5,593 bases of DNA, taken from Pseudomonadota bacterium (GTDB lineage: Bacteria > Pseudomonadota > Gammaproteobacteria > Steroidobacterales > Steroidobacteraceae). The position numbers were made by a program, and so were the translations under genes. This document shows, piece after piece, positions 1 to 5,593 of this stretch. The stretch spans positions 1 through 5,593 of the forward strand of contig CANGMU010000165.1 in NCBI GenBank assembly GCA_947454665.1, in the 5' to 3' direction. The notes under the pieces are model-generated. The model worked only from the letters and a program-made list of their open reading frames with translations. It was not told the origin of the DNA and ran no database searches. How positions within the stretch are numbered: position 1 is the first letter of the stretch; each line of letters starts with the position of its first letter.

Positions 1-1
1 A

Positions 2-77
2 TGGTGCCCGGGGGCGGAATCGAACCACCGACACGCGGATTTTCAATCCGCTGCTCTACCAACTGAGCTACCCGGGC
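2..77 (-). tRNA. tRNA-Phe (anticodon GAA)
   Basis: Read on the minus strand this is a complete 76-nt tRNA including an encoded CCA end (TGG on the plus strand at 2-4). The acceptor stem GCCCGGG (71-77) pairs with CCCGGGC (6-12), and the discriminator base is A. The D-loop has the usual AGCTCAGTTGGTAGAGC, the T-arm has GGTTCGATTCC, and the anticodon arm is a 5-bp stem closing the loop TTGAAAA, which places GAA at positions 34-36, hence phenylalanine. It lies 74 nt downstream of the yggX stop on the same strand and has its own promoter-like sequence. The window ends one base past the CCA, so the sequence beyond its 3' end, where integrated elements often sit, cannot be seen. Confidence 0.97.
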
Positions 78-118
78 ATCGAGGGATGCCAGCACCGCGG
101 GGAAGCGGTGGGGGGCGT

Positions 119-148
119 ATTAGACCGGGCCGGGTCGCCCGACGTCAA
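119..148 (-). promoter_or_regulatory. sigma70-like promoter of tRNA-Phe
   Basis: On the minus strand a -35 hexamer TTGACG (143-148, 5 of 6 matches to TTGACA) is followed after 18 nt by a -10 hexamer TCTAAT (119-124, 5 of 6 matches to TATAAT). Transcription would start near position 112, giving a leader of about 35 nt before the mature tRNA 5' end at 77. The stretch after the -10 is ACGCCCCCC. Such a GC-rich discriminator is known from stringently controlled stable-RNA promoters, so growth-rate control is an inference. The -35 box begins only 3 nt after the yggX stop codon. Confidence 0.7.
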
Positions 149-151
149 CCT

Positions 152-424
152 CTACTTGCCCGGCGCGACGAAAGCATCCGGCGTGGCTGAACCCTCGCCG
201 AAAAAGAACTTTTCCATCTCGCCCTCGAGCATCTTGCGGGCCTTCGGATCGACGGGCGTCAGTCGGTATTCGTTGATCAGCATCGTCTGGTGCTTCACCC
301 AGCGCGCCCAGGCTTCCTTCGACACCTGGTCGAAGATCCGTTTTCCCAGCTCGCCGGGATAGGTGGGACGGTCGAGGCCGGGGGCCTCGCGCTTCAGCAT
401 CACGCAATGGACGGTGCGGGTCAT
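152..424 (-). CDS. yggX: Fe(2+)-trafficking protein YggX
   Basis: This is a 90-residue cytoplasmic protein of the YggX family, close to the 91 residues of the E. coli protein. In that family it is known to bind or traffic ferrous iron and to protect Fe-S proteins from oxidation. Family hallmarks visible are MTRTVHC at the N-terminus with Cys7, the YPGELGKRI block, SKEAWARW, the KHQTMLINE block, and a C-terminal EMEKFFFGEG stretch. The start ATG (422-424) overlaps the mutY stop in an ATGA junction, and a GGAG ribosome-binding site (plus-strand 430-433) lies 5 nt upstream inside mutY. This argues for translational coupling with mutY. YggX beside MutY is a recurring arrangement in gammaproteobacteria, consistent with MutY being a 4Fe-4S enzyme. 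Nothing looks damaged. No terminator with a T-tract is evident after its stop. Confidence 0.96.
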   Translation of the reverse strand: MTRTVHCVMLKREAPGLDRPTYPGELGKRIFDQVSKEAWARWVKHQTMLINEYRLTPVDPKARKMLEGEMEKFFFGEGSATPDAFVAPGK

Positions 425-1446
425 GGGATCTCCAGGCCTTCGAGCAGCGCGGCAACCGGCGCAGGCAGGCCAATGCGCGCGGGACGGCGCGCGTTATACC
501 ACAGGCCTGCAGGCTGCCAGCCTTCGGGGGCGGCGCAGAGCAGCGGCAGGATGCGCAGGTCGAAATGCGTGAAGACATGGTCGATGGCGGGCAATTGCCG
601 GCCTTCGGCGGCACCCGGCAGCGCGACATCGGCCTCGCCGACCGTCGCGTATTCGGGCGGTGACCAGAGCCCGCCCCAGATGCCGGTGGGCGGACGCTGC
701 ACGAGCAGCACGCTGGCATCCTCGCGATGGACCAGCAGCATCACGACCTCGCGCTGCGGCCGTTCGCGCGCTTTGCGGGGCGCGGGCAGCTCATGCTGAC
801 GCCCGCTGGCACGGGCTACGCAGGCTTCGGCCAGCGGACACAGCAGGCAGTCCGGATTACGACGCACGCAGACGGTGGCGCCCAGATCCATGATGGCCTG
901 CGTGTAGACGTCCACATCCGCGGCCGGCGTCTCACGCTCGGCATGGGCCCAGAGCTGGTTCTCGAAAGCGCGTTCGCCGGGGCGACCTGCCACGCCGAAC
1001 AGGCGCGCGAGCACGCGGCGCACGTTGCCATCGACGATGGCGTGCCGCTGCTTCGTGCTGATCGCGAGGATCGCGCCGGCAGTCGATCGACCGATGCCGG
1101 GCAGATCGGTCACCGTCTCGTAATCGGTGGGAAATGCACCACCATGTTCATCGCGGATGCGCTGCGCGGCGCGATGCAGGTTACGCGCGCGCGCGTAATA
1201 GCCCAGGCCCGTCCAGAGGTGCAGCACCTCGTCGACCGGCGCATCGGCCAGCGCCACCACATCCGGAAAGCGCTCCATGAAGCGCTGGAAATACGGGATG
1301 ACCGTGGCCACCTGCGTCTGTTGCAGCATGACCTCCGACACCCACACGCGATAGCTGCTGCGATCCTGCTGCCACGGCAGGTCGTGCCGACCATGGCGGC
1401 GGTGCCAGGCGAGCAAAGCAGGCGCGAGAGGGGCTGGCGGGGTCAT
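421..1446 (-). CDS. mutY: A/G-specific adenine DNA glycosylase MutY
   Basis: This 341-residue DNA glycosylase removes adenine mispaired with 8-oxoguanine or guanine in the GO repair system. The N-terminal catalytic domain shows SEVMLQQTQV with the catalytic Glu38, the helix-hairpin-helix LPGIGRSTAGAI (115-126) and VDGNV with the catalytic Asp139. The 4Fe-4S cluster ligands follow as Cys193-x6-Cys200-x2-Cys203-x5-Cys209, the standard spacing. From about residue 233 to the end is the MutT/NUDIX-like 8-oxoG recognition domain, including GIWGGLWSPPE and the FTHFDL motif. Length is normal for the family. The start aligns with the E. coli N-terminus (Glu37 there). No clear Shine-Dalgarno or convincing promoter is visible in the 54 nt between this start and the A-tract of the preceding terminator. 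It is the first gene of a two-gene operon with yggX, whose ATG overlaps its stop by 4 nt. Confidence 0.98.
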   Translation of the reverse strand: MTPPAPLAPALLAWHRRHGRHDLPWQQDRSSYRVWVSEVMLQQTQVATVIPYFQRFMERFPDVVALADAPVDEVLHLWTGLGYYARARNLHRAAQRIRDEHGGAFPTDYETVTDLPGIGRSTAGAILAISTKQRHAIVDGNVRRVLARLFGVAGRPGERAFENQLWAHAERETPAADVDVYTQAIMDLGATVCVRRNPDCLLCPLAEACVARASGRQHELPAPRKARERPQREVVMLLVHREDASVLLVQRPPTGIWGGLWSPPEYATVGEADVALPGAAEGRQLPAIDHVFTHFDLRILPLLCAAPEGWQPAGLWYNARRPARIGLPAPVAALLEGLEIP

Positions 1447-1493
1447 ACGGTGCGCAGCGTATCAGGGCTTGCGAGGGCGCTTTTCGACAGGCC

Positions 1494-1527
1494 AAAAAGA
1501 AAGGCCCGCGGATTCCTCCGCGGGCCT
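1494..1527 (-). terminator. Rho-independent terminator after the MTHFR-like gene
   Basis: A perfect 10-bp GC-rich stem (1502-1511 with 1518-1527, arms AGGCCCGCGG and CCGCGGGCCT) closes a 6-nt loop. On the minus strand it is followed by TTTCTTTTT (plus-strand A-rich 1494-1502). This is a textbook intrinsic terminator for leftward transcription, 23 nt past the stop of the MTHFR-like gene. There is no T-tract on the plus-strand side, so it should not act in the other direction. It separates that gene from the mutY-yggX operon. Confidence 0.92.
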
Positions 1528-1550
1528 CGCCAGGTCAGGCAGCCTTCAGG

Positions 1551-2459
1551 TCAGACGTGGACCTTGAACGCCTCGCCCTTCGAGTCGAGCGTGATGTTGC
1601 CGTTCTGGATGGCGGCCACGAACTTGGCGGTCTTCAGGAAGCCACCGAAGGCGAAGAAGTGCAGGCCGGCGAAGTTGACCTTGCCCGATGCCTGCTCGCG
1701 CGCCAGCGTGCGGATCGTCTCTTCCGGACCGCTGTCGCCCAGCAGGTTGGCAACGAGCGCCATCTTGCCGCCACCCATCAGGGCGCGCATGGAGGCGCCG
1801 GCGCCGCAGATCTTCGCGTAGCGCAGCAACGTCTTGAGGCTGGCCGGTCCCGGCAGGCCCGGACGCGCCTTGTGCTGGATGCCCGTCTTGCGCAGGGTGT
1901 TTTCCCACTCGACGAACGGTTCCGGCTCGAACACGACCTGCGTGACGAAGGTCAGGTCCACGCCCTGTTCGGCCGTCAGCGCGACCTTCTTCTGCTCGTA
2001 TTCGCGCTGCTGGTCCGGCGTCATGTGCGCATGGCCTTCCGGATGGCCTGCCATGTACATCGTCTTCACGCCGGCCTTGGCGAACTCGCCCGAGGCCAGG
2101 ACACCGATCGTCGAATCGAAAGCACCTTCCGGCGCAGTCATGTCGCCCGCGATCAGCAGCATCTTCTTGACGCCAGCGCCGGCGAAACCTTGCGCGATCT
2201 TCGCGACTTCAGCCAGGTCCTTCACGCGGCGGGCCGGCACGTGCGGCACGGCGGTGAAGCCCGCGGCGCCAACGGCACGCGCAGCTTCGGTCAGTTCCTC
2301 GAAGGTCTGGTTCGGGAACAGCGCGATGAAGATGTCCGTGCCTGCCGGCAGGACCTTGGCGGCCTCGGCCAGGTGCTCGACGTCCTTGCAGGTCATTTCG
2401 ACCGAGGCGCCGGCCATCAGGGCCTTGATGTTTGAGAGCTCGACAGTGGAATCCGACAT
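1551..2459 (-). CDS. Divergent methylenetetrahydrofolate reductase-family protein
   Basis: This is a 302-residue cytoplasmic protein that I align by eye to the MetF/MTHFR fold (FAD TIM-barrel, reduction of 5,10-methylene-THF to 5-methyl-THF). Landmarks in order are a Glu21 in SVEMT at the place of the MetF general acid; VPH (71-73) for MetF APH; LLIAGD (101-106) with Asp106 for the MetF Arg-Gly-Asp flavin/folate site; HPEGH (139-143) for YPEVH; and FVTQVVF (171-177) with Gln174 for the TQFFF strand. The usual FEFFPP signature at the barrel entrance is missing, so a housekeeping MetF role is uncertain. It could instead serve C1 or demethylation metabolism. The start MSDSTVEL is chosen because longer in-frame starts would lie within the preceding CDS. 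No strong Shine-Dalgarno is present. It begins 22 nt after the GloVer gene and ends before a strong terminator. Confidence 0.8.
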   Translation of the reverse strand: MSDSTVELSNIKALMAGASVEMTCKDVEHLAEAAKVLPAGTDIFIALFPNQTFEELTEAARAVGAAGFTAVPHVPARRVKDLAEVAKIAQGFAGAGVKKMLLIAGDMTAPEGAFDSTIGVLASGEFAKAGVKTMYMAGHPEGHAHMTPDQQREYEQKKVALTAEQGVDLTFVTQVVFEPEPFVEWENTLRKTGIQHKARPGLPGPASLKTLLRYAKICGAGASMRALMGGGKMALVANLLGDSGPEETIRTLAREQASGKVNFAGLHFFAFGGFLKTAKFVAAIQNGNITLDSKGEAFKVHV

Positions 2460-2481
2460 GGAAGTACCAATCGTGTAGTGG

Positions 2482-4143
2482 TTAAAGGGAAAGGGTACGC
2501 AGCCGACGCAGCGCGGCGACGCCCGCGGCGCTTCCGAGCAGCAACAGCGAGAAGAGATCCAGCGCACCGCCGCCACCAGACGTGGCGCCGCCATCCACGG
2601 GCTTCGCGGCCGCGGTGGCGACCGAGAGGAAGGCGCGCGTGTAGCGCGTGACGCCTGCGCCATCGACGCAACCGATCGCGTAGTTGTAGATGCCTGCTGC
2701 CGTCGGCGTGACCGTGACGGTGCCCGACGTGGCGATGGTGTCCGTCCAGTTCTCGCTCGCCGTGCAGCTGGCCGCGGTCGGCGAAGACCACGAGATGACA
2801 GCCGACGCGCCGAGCGTGATGTTCTCGGGCGTCACCGCGAACGTGACGGGCAGCGTGCCTGCCGTGCCGAGGTCGATCTTGTAGACATTGCCGGCCGAGG
2901 TGCCGACATCGGTGTAGGTCATGCCGTAAAGGAAGCCGTTGATCGGCACCACGCCCACATAGGGCGTCGTGCCATCGAAGGCCGACATGGGGCTCGTGAC
3001 AATCGCCTGCGCGGAACCGCTGAAGGAATGCAGCACCGACCAGGCGCCACCAGCCGACCGGCGCCAGGCCGTGCCACCGTTGCCCGAGCCACCCAGCGAA
3101 GTCGTGCCATAGAGCGTGCCGTCCGGCATAACCGTGACAGCGCCCAGCGGCCGCGAACCATCGCTCGGCGTACCGCCGAAGGTGTGCAGCACGGTGAGCG
3201 CACCCGCAGGCGTCACACGGAAGACCGTGCCATAGCCCGTGGTGCCGGCCTGGTAGGCCGTGCCGTAGAAGTTCCCGTCCGCACCCAGCCGCAGGCCCGC
3301 GCGCGGATTGGCGCCGCTCGCGTTGGTGCCGTCGCCAACCGCGTTGAAGGTGTTGATCGAGTCGAAAGAGTAAAGCAGCGTGTACGTGCCGCTCGTCGTG
3401 ACCTTGAAGACAGTGCCGCGGTCATTCGCACCGCCGGTCATCGTCGTGCCATAGAGCGCGCCATCGGCGCCAACGACCAACTGGCCTTCAGGGCTGGCGC
3501 CGTTGGCGCCGGTGAAGCTCAGCAATTCGGTGTGCACGCCGGCCAGCGTGACGCGGAACAGCGTGCCGGTGTTGCCGGTGCCGCCCTGGAGCGTCGTGCC
3601 ATACAGCGCGCCATCCGGACCCTGCACGACGCCCGCGTAGGGACGGTAGCCGCCCTTGTTCTTGGCGTCGAAGGCATACACCGTGGCATAGCTGCCATCG
3701 AGGCCGACGCGATACACCGTGCCGGCCGAGTTCGTACCACCCGCGTAGCTGGTGCCGTAGAGGTTGCCGTCATTGGCCTGGATCAAGCCGGCATAGGGCA
3801 GCGCTGCTTCGGTGGTGTCACCCTTGAAGCCGTGGACGACAACCGTCGTGCCATCCGGTGCCACGCGCATGACGGCACCCGCGCCGCCTGATCCACCGGC
3901 ACTCTGGGCCACGTAGAAGTTGCCGTCGTTCGCAAGCAGCATTTCGCCGCGGCCCGAAAGACCGTTGCTGCTGCTTGCGCCAGTCAGGTCAGTGACCGTG
4001 GCGGAGGTGCCAAAGCTGTAGACGCCGATGAGGTTGCCCGCCGGCGGGGCAGCCTGCGCTGCCGTGGCCGCGATCAGCGCGCCCGTGAAGCCGACGAGGA
4101 CTTTGACCAGCGGCTTGCGCCGCGGGAATGAAATTCGATGCAT
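2482..4143 (-). CDS. Secreted GloVer-repeat protein with Ig-like domain and GlyGly-CTERM-like anchor
   Basis: This 553-residue protein is predicted to be exported. Residues 1-31 form a Sec signal peptide: basic PRRKPLVK, hydrophobic VLVGFTGALIAATA, cleavage likely after AQA. Residues 66-424 hold about seven repeats of roughly 50-60 residues with the pattern DG.LYGTT..GG...GTVFRV...G....LYSF, matching the GloVer tandem repeat family; these probably build a beta-propeller-like fold. Residues 431-508 look like an Ig-like beta domain (ISWSS, SGTVTVTP), with Cys460 and Cys492 able to form a disulphide. Residues 518-553 are a Gly-rich linker, a hydrophobic segment and RRLR, a sorting-signal layout. 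The start ATG at 4141-4143 is the only one giving a signal peptide; the same frame stays open far upstream into the permease gene, but that part is a shadow. No strong Shine-Dalgarno is visible. The molecular function is unknown for this family. Confidence 0.87.
   Translation of the reverse strand: MHRISFPRRKPLVKVLVGFTGALIAATAAQAAPPAGNLIGVYSFGTSATVTDLTGASSSNGLSGRGEMLLANDGNFYVAQSAGGSGGAGAVMRVAPDGTTVVVHGFKGDTTEAALPYAGLIQANDGNLYGTSYAGGTNSAGTVYRVGLDGSYATVYAFDAKNKGGYRPYAGVVQGPDGALYGTTLQGGTGNTGTLFRVTLAGVHTELLSFTGANGASPEGQLVVGADGALYGTTMTGGANDRGTVFKVTTSGTYTLLYSFDSINTFNAVGDGTNASGANPRAGLRLGADGNFYGTAYQAGTTGYGTVFRVTPAGALTVLHTFGGTPSDGSRPLGAVTVMPDGTLYGTTSLGGSGNGGTAWRRSAGGAWSVLHSFSGSAQAIVTSPMSAFDGTTPYVGVVPINGFLYGMTYTDVGTSAGNVYKIDLGTAGTLPVTFAVTPENITLGASAVISWSSPTAASCTASENWTDTIATSGTVTVTPTAAGIYNYAIGCVDGAGVTRYTRAFLSVATAAAKPVDGGATSGGGGALDLFSLLLLGSAAGVAALRRLRTLSL
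2485..2592 (-). other. Encoded GlyGly-CTERM-like C-terminal sorting signal
   Basis: This stretch codes residues 518-553 of the GloVer protein: GGATSGGGG, a hydrophobic segment LFSLLLLGSAAGVAAL and then RRLR near the end. A small-residue or Gly-Gly stretch followed by a membrane segment and an arginine cluster is the architecture of GlyGly-CTERM signals. In that family the signal is processed by the intramembrane protease rhombosortase and often handed to type II secretion. Related classes (PEP-CTERM, other Gly-rich CTERM variants) have the same layout; the absence of a PEP motif favours GlyGly-CTERM. No rhombosortase gene lies in this window. Confidence 0.65.
2872..3948 (-). repeat. Tandem GloVer coding repeats (about 7 copies)
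   Basis: The signature Tyr-Gly-Thr-like positions fall at residues 77 (degenerate, YVA), 129 (YGTS), 181 (YGTT), 231 (YGTT), 293 (YGTA), 345 (YGTT) and 406 (degenerate, YGMT), giving spacings of 52, 52, 50, 62, 52 and 61 residues. The longer units carry insertions between the SF strand and the next DG turn (residues 261-281 and 375-394). At DNA level the LYGTT codons are nearly identical in three copies: the plus-strand stretch GTCGTGCCATAGAGCG recurs at 3101-3116 and 3443-3458, and with one change at 3593-3608. Outside these cores the copies have diverged, so the array is old rather than a fresh amplification. Confidence 0.85.
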
Positions 4144-4182
4144 GCGTAAATGGGGCCTGGGAATGGCGTCGGCCGGTGGCGG

Positions 4183-4191
4183 ATTAGAGCA
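4183..4191 (-). promoter_or_regulatory. Possible extended -10 promoter of the GloVer gene
   Basis: In the 101-nt gap between the permease stop and the GloVer start, the minus strand reads TGC-TCTAAT. That is an extended -10 element (TGN) plus a hexamer matching 5 of 6 bases of TATAAT. Transcription would begin near 4176, leaving a leader of about 33 nt. I find no good -35 box at 16-18 nt, which extended -10 promoters can tolerate. The gap shows no T-tract terminator for the upstream ABC transporter genes, so read-through into the GloVer gene cannot be excluded. Confidence 0.35.
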
Positions 4192-4244
4192 TATTCCCCG
4201 CCCCGAGTTCCGGAGACGCGAGACATTCTCATTTGGGCGAGGAT

Positions 4245-5501
4245 TCACTCGTAACGCAGGGCGTCGATGGGCGCGAGGTTGGCCGCCTTGCTGGCCGGCA
4301 GGATGCCGAACAGCATGCCGATGAAGGCCGCAAAGAGGCAGGCGCCGACCACCGCCCACCAGGGCACGGCGGGTGACGGGAAATTGGGGATCGCCGCGGC
4401 GATGGCATGGGCCAGGCCGAAGCCGATCAGGATGCCGATCACGCCCCCTAGCGCCGCCAGCAACATCGCCTCGATCAGGAACTGCAGCAGGATGAAATGC
4501 CGCGGCGCCCCGAGCGCCTTGGCAATGCCGATCTCGCGCGTCCGCTCGGTCACCGAGACCAGCATGATGTTCATGATCCCGATGCCGCCCACGAGCAGCG
4601 AGATGCCGACGATGCCCGCCACCACCAGGGTCACGGTGTTGGAGATCTGTTTGAAGGTGTTGGCGAGCGTATCGGACGCCTCGACGCGGAAGTCGTCGGG
4701 CTGGCCGGCCTTGATGCCATGCGCGCGCCGGATCAGTGCGATGGCCCGCTGCTTGATGTTGGGCACGGCATCCAGGTCCTGCGCGGAAAAGCTGATCGAG
4801 AAGTCCGGGCGCAGCACCACGTTGCCGAAGGACAGCGCCGTCTGATACGGCATCACGAGGAAGCTGTCCTGGTTGATGCCGAAGACCTCGCCGCGCGGCT
4901 CCATCACGCCGACCACCTTGAACCATTCGCGGCCGATCTGGACGAAGAGACCCGTCGGGTCATCCGGCAGCTTCAGGTCCTTGCGGACCTGCTCGCCGAG
5001 CACGACGACGCGGCGCCGGCTGTCATCGTCGCTCGCGGTGATGAAGCGCCCCACGCGCGGAAATAGCTGCTGCACGTCCTGCAGACTCTCTGTGGTGCCA
5101 TAGAACTGGCCGGTCGCTGAATTCGCGCCATAGGTCACCTCGCGCGTGGCAACGGGCACCACGGGCGTGATGTGGGTGATGCCATCCATGCGATATCGCA
5201 GCTCGTCCACGTCAGTGAGCCGCAGGCGGTTCACCTGGCCGCGCAGCTGGTCGGCGAGCGGCGTGTCCGCGCGCAGCGTCAGCGTGCTGGAGCCCAGGCC
5301 TTCGAACTGCTTGGTGATCGTGCTGGAAAGACCCTGCACGAGCGCGATCACGCAAATGACCGACGAGACGCCGATGATGACGCCGAGCATCGTGAGCAGG
5401 CTGCGCAGGCCATGGGCGCGGATGCTGGCGGCCGCGGAACGCAGGCATTCCTGCAGGGCATAGAGCCGTCGCGACCAGCGACCGGCGATCACCTCATCCA
5501 T
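4245..5501 (-). CDS. ABC transporter permease, MacB/FtsX family
   Basis: This 418-residue inner-membrane permease has the MacB layout without a fused ATPase. A cytoplasmic N-terminus with an amphipathic stretch (about 10-34) precedes TM1 (about 35-58, LLTMLGVIIGVSSVICVIAL). A large periplasmic domain follows (about 60-285), then TM2 (289-315), the conserved cytoplasmic loop TERTREIGIAKALGA (318-332) that contacts the ATPase, TM3 (about 336-368), TM4 (about 381-403) and the terminal PIDALRYE. Such MacB/LolE-type mechanotransmission transporters couple cytoplasmic ATP hydrolysis to periplasmic movement of peptides, antibiotics, lipoproteins or toxins, usually with a HlyD-like adaptor and an outer-membrane channel. 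The substrate cannot be told here. The start has a strong TCCTCC (GGAGGA) site 8 nt upstream and overlaps the ATPase stop by 8 nt, so the pair is translationally linked. Confidence 0.93.
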   Translation of the reverse strand: MDEVIAGRWSRRLYALQECLRSAAASIRAHGLRSLLTMLGVIIGVSSVICVIALVQGLSSTITKQFEGLGSSTLTLRADTPLADQLRGQVNRLRLTDVDELRYRMDGITHITPVVPVATREVTYGANSATGQFYGTTESLQDVQQLFPRVGRFITASDDDSRRRVVVLGEQVRKDLKLPDDPTGLFVQIGREWFKVVGVMEPRGEVFGINQDSFLVMPYQTALSFGNVVLRPDFSISFSAQDLDAVPNIKQRAIALIRRAHGIKAGQPDDFRVEASDTLANTFKQISNTVTLVVAGIVGISLLVGGIGIMNIMLVSVTERTREIGIAKALGAPRHFILLQFLIEAMLLAALGGVIGILIGFGLAHAIAAAIPNFPSPAVPWWAVVGACLFAAFIGMLFGILPASKAANLAPIDALRYE

Positions 5502-5593
5502 GCTGGCGGTCCTCCGCGATGCGGCCGTCGTGCAGGCGGATCTGCCGCTTGCAGCAGGACGCGATGCCCGGATCGTGCGTGTCGACGACCAGG
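5494..5593 (-). CDS. ABC transporter ATP-binding protein (C-terminal fragment, cut by window edge)
   Basis: Only the last 32 codons are in the window, read on the minus strand from 5592 and ending at a TGA at 5494-5496. They contain LVVDTHDP, the beta-strand and H-loop histidine of ABC ATPases (usually VTHDP in the MacB/LolD group), followed by the RQIRLHDGRI strand typical of the end of the nucleotide-binding domain. Walker A, Walker B and the signature motif lie outside the window. The last codons overlap the permease start (ATGGATGA junction), and the permease ribosome-binding site lies inside this gene, so the two encode one transporter. The paired cysteines in ASCCKR are slightly unusual but not at a catalytic position. 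Confidence 0.88.
   Translation of the reverse strand, partial: LVVDTHDPGIASCCKRQIRLHDGRIAEDRQHG
5510..5515 (-). promoter_or_regulatory. Ribosome-binding site of the ABC permease
   Basis: On the minus strand GGAGGA lies 8 nt before the ATG at 5499-5501, a near-perfect Shine-Dalgarno at good spacing. It is embedded in the 3' coding end of the ATPase gene and fixes the permease start. Confidence 0.8.

Noticed and set aside
2..77. tRNA-Phe as an attachment site for an integrated element
   Set aside because: No integrase or repeated tRNA 3' end is visible, and the sequence past the CCA end is outside the window.
1447..1493. Promoter for mutY in the gap after the terminator
   Set aside because: The best pairs (TCGAAA with TGATAC at 17 nt) match the consensus poorly, so no promoter is claimed although one should exist nearby.
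1531..1554. Direct repeat CAGGTCAG at 1531-1538 and 1547-1554 beside the terminator
   Set aside because: Eight bases in two copies, one of them covering the stop codon of the MTHFR-like gene; easily chance.
727..1821. Plus-strand 364-residue open frame antisense to mutY and the MTHFR-like gene
   Set aside because: It crosses a terminator and two well-recognised genes, has no recognisable domain, and long antisense frames are expected in GC-rich DNA.
1557..2435. Plus-strand 292-residue open frame antisense to the MTHFR-like gene
   Set aside because: Its composition (rich in Arg, His, Leu, Gly) is that of a complementary shadow of the real gene, with no motif or start context supporting it.
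2460..2663. N-terminal extension of the MTHFR-like protein (68 extra residues)
   Set aside because: It would lie inside the GloVer gene, is Arg/Ser/Pro-rich like a shadow frame, and the MetF-like similarity begins only after MSDST.
3028..3891. Plus-strand 287-residue frame antisense to the GloVer repeats, itself looking repetitive
   Set aside because: The periodicity simply mirrors the coding repeats on the other strand; it is Arg/Ala-rich without domains.
4144..4926. Long frame that extends the GloVer gene upstream to give an 814-residue protein
   Set aside because: The first 261 residues are an out-of-frame shadow of the permease gene, and the signal peptide starts at the ATG at 4143.

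Overview
The window is a GC-rich bacterial chromosomal segment in which every supported gene lies on the minus strand, so it reads biologically from right to left. Gene content suggests a proteobacterium: MutY next to the Fe(II)-trafficking protein YggX, a MacB-type ABC transporter, and an exported protein with a GlyGly-CTERM-like anchor. The best guess is a gammaproteobacterium of the Xanthomonadales/Lysobacterales type, with Burkholderiales as an alternative. This is inference from gene content and base composition, not from a marker gene.

From right to left the layout is as follows. The last 32 codons of an ABC-transporter ATPase (5494-5593, truncated by the window edge) overlap by 8 nt the start of a complete MacB/FtsX-family permease (4245-5501). 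Next comes a 101-nt gap with a possible extended -10 promoter. It is followed by a 553-residue secreted protein (2482-4143) with about seven GloVer-type repeats, an Ig-like domain and a C-terminal Gly-rich/TM/Arg-rich sorting signal. Twenty-two nt downstream is a divergent methylenetetrahydrofolate reductase-family protein (1551-2459), closed by a strong intrinsic terminator (1494-1527). After the terminator, mutY (421-1446) and yggX (152-424) overlap by 4 nt and form an evident operon. A good sigma70-like promoter lies directly after yggX and drives tRNA-Phe(GAA) at 2-77.

Functionally there are four units: an ABC export or lipoprotein-type transporter (ATPase plus permease); a surface/exported GloVer protein possibly co-transcribed with the MTHFR-like enzyme; a DNA-repair/Fe-S-protection pair (MutY carries a 4Fe-4S cluster, YggX protects Fe-S clusters); and a tRNA gene. 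The least understood part is the GloVer protein and its tight linkage to the atypical MTHFR-like gene. I see no CRISPR array, insertion sequence, phage genes or defence system. The only gene-free stretches are short (74, 104, 22 and 101 nt) and are described in the entries.
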